19,275 bases of DNA, taken from NCBI GenBank assembly GCA_030706285.1, contig JAUZOU010000019.1, positions 1-19,275 of the forward strand. Direction: 5' to 3'. Below, piece by piece: positions 14,851-19,275 of this stretch. Numbering within the stretch: position 1 is the stretch's first letter; each line of letters begins with the position of its first letter. A program made the translations under genes and the position numbers. The DNA comes from Bacteroidota bacterium (GTDB taxonomy: Bacteria; Bacteroidota; Bacteroidia; Bacteroidales; UBA1402). The notes beneath the pieces were generated by a model, which saw only the letters and a list, made by a program, of their open reading frames with translations, had not been told where the DNA came from and searched no databases.

Positions 14851-15225
14851 ATGAAATCACTTACAGTAAAAGAAGAAGAGATTATGGGTTTCTTCTGGGA
14901 AAAAGGCCCGCTTTTCGTTAAACAACTACTGGACTTTTATGAAGCGCCCAAGCCCCACTTCAATACATTATCGACCATCGTACGCGGTCTGGAAGAAAAA
15001 GGGTTCCTTACACATACTGCATTCGGCAACACCTATCAATATATGGCACAAATCAGTGAAGAAGATTTCCATAAAGCGACACTGAAACAGGTCATCAGAA
15101 AATATTTCGACAACTCTTATTTAGGCGTTGTTTCCTCGTTGGTCAAAGAAGAATCGATCGCGTTGGATGATTTAAAGAAACTGATCGCTGAGGTCGAAAA
15201 GGCACACGAGAATAAGGCGAAATAA
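14851..15225 (+). CDS. BlaI/MecI/CopY-family transcriptional repressor
   Basis: A 124-residue DNA-binding protein of the normal family length. The N-terminal winged helix is recognisable: LTVKEEEIMGFFWEKGPLFV, then KPHFNTLSTIVRGLEEKGFL, where the TLSTIVRGLEEKG stretch is the recognition-helix region at about residues 39-54. The C-terminal part (about 75-124) is helical and rich in Lys and Glu, as expected for the dimerisation domain. It is followed after 38 bp by an M56 membrane peptidase, the usual partner that cleaves or inactivates BlaI-type repressors. The dyad array upstream suggests it represses its own operon. No beta-lactamase gene is adjacent, so resistance is not implied; the inducing signal is unknown. 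Confidence 0.92.
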   Translation: MKSLTVKEEEIMGFFWEKGPLFVKQLLDFYEAPKPHFNTLSTIVRGLEEKGFLTHTAFGNTYQYMAQISEEDFHKATLKQVIRKYFDNSYLGVVSSLVKEESIALDDLKKLIAEVEKAHENKAK

Positions 15226-15263
15226 ACAGCTGTTCAAACCAGACAACCTAAAAAAACCGTACC

Positions 15264-17096
15264 ATGGGAACTTTCATTGTCTATATCATCAAATCAGCCG
15301 TTTGCTTGATCCTGTTTTATCTGTTTTACAAGCTCTTGCTCAGTAAGGACACCTTTCACAAATTCAACAGGTTTGCCTTGCTCAGCCTTTTGTTGATGTC
15401 TTTTGTGATCCCCGTTGTAAAGGTTAGCCTCCATGCTTATTCAAGACCAGAGCAGACTGTGGAAAGTCAGAATCAGTATGCCATGCAGGCCACACCTGTC
15501 GAAATCATTCAGACAGCTACCATCGAAACAATGCCGGAGTCCAGCCAGAGCACGCAAACAAAAGCGCCGATCCTGCTGATATACCTACTGATACTAACCT
15601 ATCTCGCAGGAATGTTTCTTTACTGTTTGCATCAGCTTTGGTCTATAGTCAACATGTTCAAACTGATGAAAAAAAGTCAAACGGCCTACAAAGGCGCTGA
15701 TTATACACTTTTGGTTCACCGTCAGCAGATCGCTCCTTTTAGCTGGATGAACTATATCGTTATTTCAGAAAAAGATCTGGAAGAGAATGCGAAAGAGATT
15801 CTTTCGCACGAACTGGCCCATATTCACAAAAAACATTCCTTCGACCTTCTCATAGCTGATTGCTGTATTTTATTTCAATGGTTTAATCCGGCAGCTTGGC
15901 TTCTAAAACAAGAGCTGCAAAGCATCCACGAGTATGAAGCGGATGATATGGTCCTCAATCAAGGCATCGATGCTAAACAATATCAACTTTTAATTATTAA
16001 AAAAGCTGTTGGAAAAAGGCTCTACTCAATGTCCAACAGCTTTAATCACAGTTCACTTAAAAAACGTATCACTATGATGTTAAAAGAAAAATCGAATCCT
16101 TGGGCGCGATTGAAGTATGCATGCATCCTTCCGCTAGCCTGCGCCACAGTGCTGGCTTTTGCCCGCCCTGATGTCTCCCGTTTGGAAAAGCAATCCGTCG
16201 AAAAAGTCAATGACTTCATCGCGCTGTCTCAAGCAAAAAACACAGCCGTTCAATCACGATCTGCGGACAAAATTAATGAGATCTCTGGACAAATCAAGTC
16301 CGAAGATGGAAAAAGTTCGATCGAAACCACTTATGCAAAAGCCAATGGACTGACTGAAGCCAGTGATCATCTGGCTTATGCCGGTTCGGAGGAAAAGGCA
16401 CCGGTGGAGAAGACTCAAAAAACCGCCGAAACGTTTACGAAACCTGTCATTTCCAAGAGTGTCAGCGGAAAGGTTATCAGTTTGACAGACAAGCAGCCAC
16501 TATCTTCGACAAGCATCTGTGAAATTGATCCGGCCGGTCGTATTCTCACTGCCACCGTCAGCAAAGAAGACGGTAGCTTTGAGCTGAAGGTAAAAAACGC
16601 TGACAATCAGCTACGTTTTTCCCTGATTGGCTACAAAAACATGAAAGCACCCATCAAACAGAACATGAGCATTCAGATGGAAGAAGCAACAGTTGGAATT
16701 GGCGAAACAGTGGTTGTGGGCTATGCACCCACACAAAAAAACGTGAACGCTACGCCCACGTCTTCAGCCTTAAACAACGACGGGGAGATTAAAATGGTAG
16801 AAGCAATGCCGCAGTATCCTGGGGGGGAGAAAGCATTGAGGGAATATCTCTGTAAAAATATCATCTATCCGAGTCGGGCGATTGAAAAGGGCATTGAAGG
16901 TCGTGTCGTCTGCTCTTGTATCATAAATGAAACGGGAGAAGTGACGAATGTCAAGGTTGTCAAATCAGTTGACCCTGATCTGGATTATGAGGCAAAGCGT
17001 ATCATCGAAAATATGCCAAACTGGACACCGGGTATGCAAAACGGTAAAGCAAAACCTGTCAGATACGCCATCCCTATTACCTTCAAGAAAAATTAA
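15264..17096 (+). CDS. M56 (BlaR1-type) membrane peptidase fused to a TonB C-terminal domain
   Basis: A 610-residue mosaic protein. The N-terminal half is a BlaR1-like M56 metallopeptidase, with membrane segments near residues 5-22, 35-57 and 101-123, the zinc motif HELAH at 182-186, a probable third ligand in HEYEADD (about 222-228), and a last membrane segment near 285-300. A low-complexity linker follows. Residues 400-473 resemble a carboxypeptidase-regulatory-like domain (SGKVISLTDKQPLSST), then VVVGYAPTQKN at 483-493 looks like the start of SusC-type receptors. Residues about 515-610 form a TonB C-terminal domain (PQYPGGEKALREYL, IIYPSRAIEKGIEGRV). It probably senses a periplasmic or envelope signal and relieves the BlaI-type repressor upstream. 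Such M56-TonB fusions are known in Bacteroidota; the trigger is unknown. Confidence 0.88.
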   Translation: MGTFIVYIIKSAVCLILFYLFYKLLLSKDTFHKFNRFALLSLLLMSFVIPVVKVSLHAYSRPEQTVESQNQYAMQATPVEIIQTATIETMPESSQSTQTKAPILLIYLLILTYLAGMFLYCLHQLWSIVNMFKLMKKSQTAYKGADYTLLVHRQQIAPFSWMNYIVISEKDLEENAKEILSHELAHIHKKHSFDLLIADCCILFQWFNPAAWLLKQELQSIHEYEADDMVLNQGIDAKQYQLLIIKKAVGKRLYSMSNSFNHSSLKKRITMMLKEKSNPWARLKYACILPLACATVLAFARPDVSRLEKQSVEKVNDFIALSQAKNTAVQSRSADKINEISGQIKSEDGKSSIETTYAKANGLTEASDHLAYAGSEEKAPVEKTQKTAETFTKPVISKSVSGKVISLTDKQPLSSTSICEIDPAGRILTATVSKEDGSFELKVKNADNQLRFSLIGYKNMKAPIKQNMSIQMEEATVGIGETVVVGYAPTQKNVNATPTSSALNNDGEIKMVEAMPQYPGGEKALREYLCKNIIYPSRAIEKGIEGRVVCSCIINETGEVTNVKVVKSVDPDLDYEAKRIIENMPNWTPGMQNGKAKPVRYAIPITFKKN

Positions 17097-17101
17097 AAGG
17101 T

Positions 17102-17129
17102 AGGGACCCCAGGACAAGCCCTGGACCCT
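17102..17129. repeat. REP-like GC-rich palindrome
   Basis: AGGG-ACC-CCAGG and CCTGG-A-CCCT form an imperfect hairpin around ACAAGC, six bases after the M56 stop codon. There is no U-tract, so it is a poor terminator alone. Its form resembles dispersed GC-rich palindromes that occur in other bacterial genomes; whether it recurs here cannot be seen. Confidence 0.35.
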
Positions 17130-17186
17130 GACTCGGCCGCTTGAAGTAGGAAATTCAACTCTTAGAGATTAACAAAGAAGCTACCG

Positions 17187-17236
17187 TTGACCTTGCCTCC
17201 AAAAATGATTGATCCGTTTTTTTGGGGCAAGGTCAA
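17187..17236. terminator. Bidirectional terminator hairpin between convergent genes
   Basis: TTGACCTTGCCTCCAAAAA pairs with TTTTTTTGGGGCAAGGTCAA, giving about 18 pairs with one bulged T, around the loop TGATTGATCCG. On each strand the arm nearest the loop is A/T-rich and a T-rich run follows the 3' arm on the plus strand (TCTTTTC). It lies between the 3' ends of the M56 gene and the minus-strand methyltransferase and could end both transcripts. Confidence 0.6.
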
Positions 17237-17301
17237 TCTTTTCAGGCTGATGCTACAGACACACAATCGGTTAGCTGAAAAAACAGTATAATATCAGGTT
17301 G

Positions 17302-18723
17302 TTATGTACGGATTCGCCATTCATTCGGCCAGGCGTTGTTCGCCCTGGCACCGATATTTTTCATCCAGCCGAGCGGATGATGCTGGAAGGTCATCAATAC
17401 CCACCCCCGTTGGCAGGTTTCAGGTAAGATCAGCGATTCTCTTCTCAGGAAACTGATTGCTTGATCTTTCGACAGCTCAAAGCAGTTGACAGACGTCTCC
17501 TCCAACGCGGTAGAAAGAGCCAGTGACGGGTCCGGCAACAAATCTTTCCCTTTTATTTCGCCCACCGTTACTCCGGCATGGACAATTCTCAGACAGGTCT
17601 CCAGTTGCTGCAAACAAGCCAAATGAGATTTGTCAAACGCTCTGATCCGCCCCATGCGGTCAAAAGAAAAATCAAACCTGTCCGAAAACTTCAAGAGTTG
17701 ACGGGCCGTGGCAGGAATGGGTTGATCCCGCTTCGACGGTTTACCGGGCATGCGGTTTTTTCCATTTCTGCCAGTAGCCAGGCACTGGATAGAAGACGAG
17801 ACGTCGTCAGGCTTTTGCAACAGTGTCAGGAAAAAGCCCTCTCCTTTCGTCCGATGAGGAAAGAAATGACAGACAGACAATCCGTCATACCCCTTTGTCG
17901 CTCCGGCTATTCCCCAGTTTTCCTGTAACGGGATATCCACCACCCTGGCACCAAGGTTTTCGCACAACCATTGAATAGTTGATTCATCTTCTGTCGTATT
18001 GTAGGTACAGGTACTGTAGATCAAGAAGCCGCCAGGCCGTAACGCCGGCCAGCAGTTGGTCAGGATGTCTTTTTGTCTGGAGGCGCACAAAGCCACATTA
18101 TTGACAGACCATTCGTCGATAGCATTGGAATCCTTACGAAACATACCTTCACCTGAACAGGGGACATCAGTCAAAATGATGTCGAACAGCCCGGTCAGTC
18201 CGGTAAAAGCAGACGGGTCACTTTGGGTGACGATCACATTCGGATCACCCCATTTAATCAGGTTTTCGGCCAAAATGTTCGCCCTTGTCCGTATCAACTC
18301 ATTCGCCACAAGCAAGCTTCCTTCTGGCAGGACGGACAAGGCCAGCGTCGACTTTCCTCCCGGAGCCGCACACAAATCCAGCATGCTGACGCCTGTTTCC
18401 TGCTTCGGATCGAGCAGCTCCAACGCCCTTCGCAAGGCCTGTTCCACAAACATGGAAGAAGCCTCCTGTACATAATAACAACCGGCATGAAGCAGCGGGT
18501 CAAAGGTGAAAGAGGGCCGTTCCGGCAGATAGTAGCCAAAAGAAGACCAGGGTACGGCCTCGGCATAAGGGGTTGATACAATGGTAATTTCGGTCGGATT
18601 GACTTTGACCGGATTCAGGCGGATACTGACCGGCACAGATTCGGCCAGCGCGGCAAAAAAAGCCTCAGCGTCCTCACCTAATAAATCCGCCATTTGTCTG
18701 ATAAAAACTTCGGATAACGACAT
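17302..18723 (-). CDS. rsmF: 16S rRNA cytosine-C5 methyltransferase, RsmF (NOL1/NOP2/Sun) family
   Basis: This enzyme transfers a methyl group from SAM to C5 of a cytosine in rRNA. The open frame reaches a TTG at 18750, but the ATG at 18723 gives 473 residues starting MSLSEVFIRQM, and a promoter -7 box overlaps the TTG. SAM motif I is DLCAAPGGKS at residues 116-125. Motif IV PCSGEGMF at 188-195 contains the product-release cysteine C189, and motif VI STCTYN carries the catalytic C239. GEGMF is typical of the RsmF/YebU branch. The C-terminal region (LSKDQAISFLRRE onwards, and GWVLMTFQHHPLGWMKN) fits the PUA-like RNA-binding tail. It stands alone, convergent with the M56 gene and divergent from an RsmI-like gene. 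The exact target cytosine is not known. Confidence 0.92.
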   Translation of the reverse strand: MSLSEVFIRQMADLLGEDAEAFFAALAESVPVSIRLNPVKVNPTEITIVSTPYAEAVPWSSFGYYLPERPSFTFDPLLHAGCYYVQEASSMFVEQALRRALELLDPKQETGVSMLDLCAAPGGKSTLALSVLPEGSLLVANELIRTRANILAENLIKWGDPNVIVTQSDPSAFTGLTGLFDIILTDVPCSGEGMFRKDSNAIDEWSVNNVALCASRQKDILTNCWPALRPGGFLIYSTCTYNTTEDESTIQWLCENLGARVVDIPLQENWGIAGATKGYDGLSVCHFFPHRTKGEGFFLTLLQKPDDVSSSIQCLATGRNGKNRMPGKPSKRDQPIPATARQLLKFSDRFDFSFDRMGRIRAFDKSHLACLQQLETCLRIVHAGVTVGEIKGKDLLPDPSLALSTALEETSVNCFELSKDQAISFLRRESLILPETCQRGWVLMTFQHHPLGWMKNIGARANNAWPNEWRIRT

Positions 18724-18747
18724 CAGGTCTGTTCTATATTTACGACG

Positions 18748-18755
18748 CAAATATA
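18748..18755 (-). promoter_or_regulatory. Promoter -7 box for the rRNA methyltransferase
   Basis: On the minus strand TATATTTG matches TAnnTTTG exactly and would start transcription near 18741, leaving a leader of about 18 bases before the ATG at 18723. It overlaps the upstream TTG codon, which argues against that start. No good -33 element is seen. Confidence 0.5.
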
Positions 18756-18896
18756 GTAAAATCAGGCTAACCCGCTATCATTCAGTATCAGGATCATCCG
18801 GGTTTATAACAAACAAAAGTATGCACCCCAGAAAAAACGCCTGACTCTGATTCAATTACAAGGGACTGAAAATTGACCGCTTAGAGATTGAAGTCA

Positions 18897-18929
18897 TTTG
18901 GAAGGTGTTGACATAAAATTGTACCTTTG
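18897..18929 (+). promoter_or_regulatory. Promoter of the RsmI-like gene
   Basis: TTTG (18897-18900), 21 bases, then TACCTTTG (18922-18929) reproduces both the -33 and -7 elements of the Bacteroidota primary sigma-factor promoter at a suitable spacing. It is 28 bp before the ATG. This is the best promoter match in the window. Confidence 0.7.
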
Positions 18930-18957
18930 TGACATCGGCTTTTTAATTAAAACGGTT

Positions 18958-19275
18958 ATGTCGAGTACACTCTATCTATTTCCCGTCACGCTTTCAGAAA
19001 CGCCTATTGATCAGGTACTTCCAGTGTACAACAGGCAAAAGTTGCTCCCCATCAGGCATTTTATCGTAGAAGAGGTACGGACAGCCAGGCGTTTTCTGAA
19101 GAAAGCAGACCCAGCTTTCGACATTGACGCTTGTACATTTTATCCGTTAAATAAGCACACGACACCTGAAGACATCTCCCGTTACCTGGATGCCATGAAG
19201 GACGGACAGGATATCGGTTTGCTGTCGGAAGCCGGATGTCCGGCTATTGCAGATCCAGGAGCCAACATCGTAGCT
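18958..19275 (+). CDS. RsmI-like SAM-dependent methyltransferase (5' part only)
   Basis: The ATG at 18958 opens a frame of 106 codons that runs off the right edge without a stop. The translation begins MSSTLYLFPVTLSETPIDQV and contains LLSEAGCPAIADPG at residues 88-101, the counterpart of the SDAGTPxISDPG motif of the tetrapyrrole methylase superfamily and of the rRNA methyltransferase RsmI. The EDTRxS segment of genuine RsmI is replaced by VEEVRTARRFL (37-47), so this is probably the second, shorter RsmI-like paralogue that Bacteroidota carry (about 230-240 residues) and not RsmI itself. Its target is not established. It has its own strong promoter and is divergent from rsmF. Confidence 0.85.
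   Translation, partial: MSSTLYLFPVTLSETPIDQVLPVYNRQKLLPIRHFIVEEVRTARRFLKKADPAFDIDACTFYPLNKHTTPEDISRYLDAMKDGQDIGLLSEAGCPAIADPGANIVA

Noticed and set aside
14851..17096. BlaI/BlaR1-like pair as a beta-lactam resistance operon.
   Set aside because: There is no beta-lactamase or penicillin-binding domain; the M56 protein ends in a TonB domain, so the family match does not imply resistance.
18056..18576. Two overlapping plus-strand frames opposite rsmF.
   Set aside because: Both cover the conserved SAM-binding region of rsmF on the other strand and look like coding shadows.
1..19275. CRISPR array, tRNA, rRNA, insertion sequence or transposase.
   Set aside because: I saw no regularly spaced repeats, no RNA gene signatures and no transposase-like protein on either strand.

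Overview
The window looks like chromosomal DNA of a Bacteroidota bacterium, most likely order Bacteroidales. The evidence is a xylulokinase paired with a NUDIX-type sugar regulator, a BlaI repressor next to an M56 peptidase that ends in a TonB domain, several promoters of the Bacteroidota form (TAnnTTTG), and weak ribosome binding sites. Species cannot be fixed from the sequence.

Layout. (1) 52-2317, minus strand: xylose operon end, with a NUDIX-HTH regulator followed by xylulokinase. (2) 2804-11337, plus strand: a visibly AT-richer surface-polysaccharide islet of seven intact genes. Glucose-1-phosphate cytidylyltransferase, CDP-glucose 4,6-dehydratase and the PMP/[2Fe-2S] 3-dehydrase lead towards CDP-3,6-dideoxy-4-keto-hexose. 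A short-chain reductase and an acetolactate-synthase-like ThDP enzyme, joined by an ATGA overlap, then resemble the YerF/YerE pair that makes the two-carbon-branched sugar yersiniose. A flippase and a family 2 glycosyltransferase follow. The 3-dehydrase normally needs a reductase partner (E3). No such gene is present, but a 48-codon frame at 6160-6306 looks like the fused ends of a deleted flavin reductase. (3) 11349-13455, minus strand: galactokinase and a sugar-1-phosphate nucleotidyltransferase, ending 11 bp from the glycosyltransferase. (4) 13559-14470: a cyclophilin-type peptidylprolyl isomerase with a strong terminator. (5) 14775-17096: a BlaI-family repressor and an M56/carboxypeptidase-regulatory/TonB fusion, preceded by a dyad array repeating every 21 bp that is probably the BlaI operator. 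(6) 17302-18723, minus strand: an RsmF-type rRNA m5C methyltransferase, and from 18958, plus strand, a truncated RsmI-like methyltransferase running off the window.

How the parts work together: the two flanking sugar operons (xylose and galactose) are ordinary metabolism. The islet between them probably supplies and exports one unusual 3,6-dideoxy branched sugar for LPS or a capsule. It lacks a polymerase and a priming transferase, so it must rely on genes elsewhere. The most interesting points are the yersiniose-like pathway in this phylum, the apparent decay of its E3 reductase, the 21-bp operator array, and the mosaic M56-TonB sensor.
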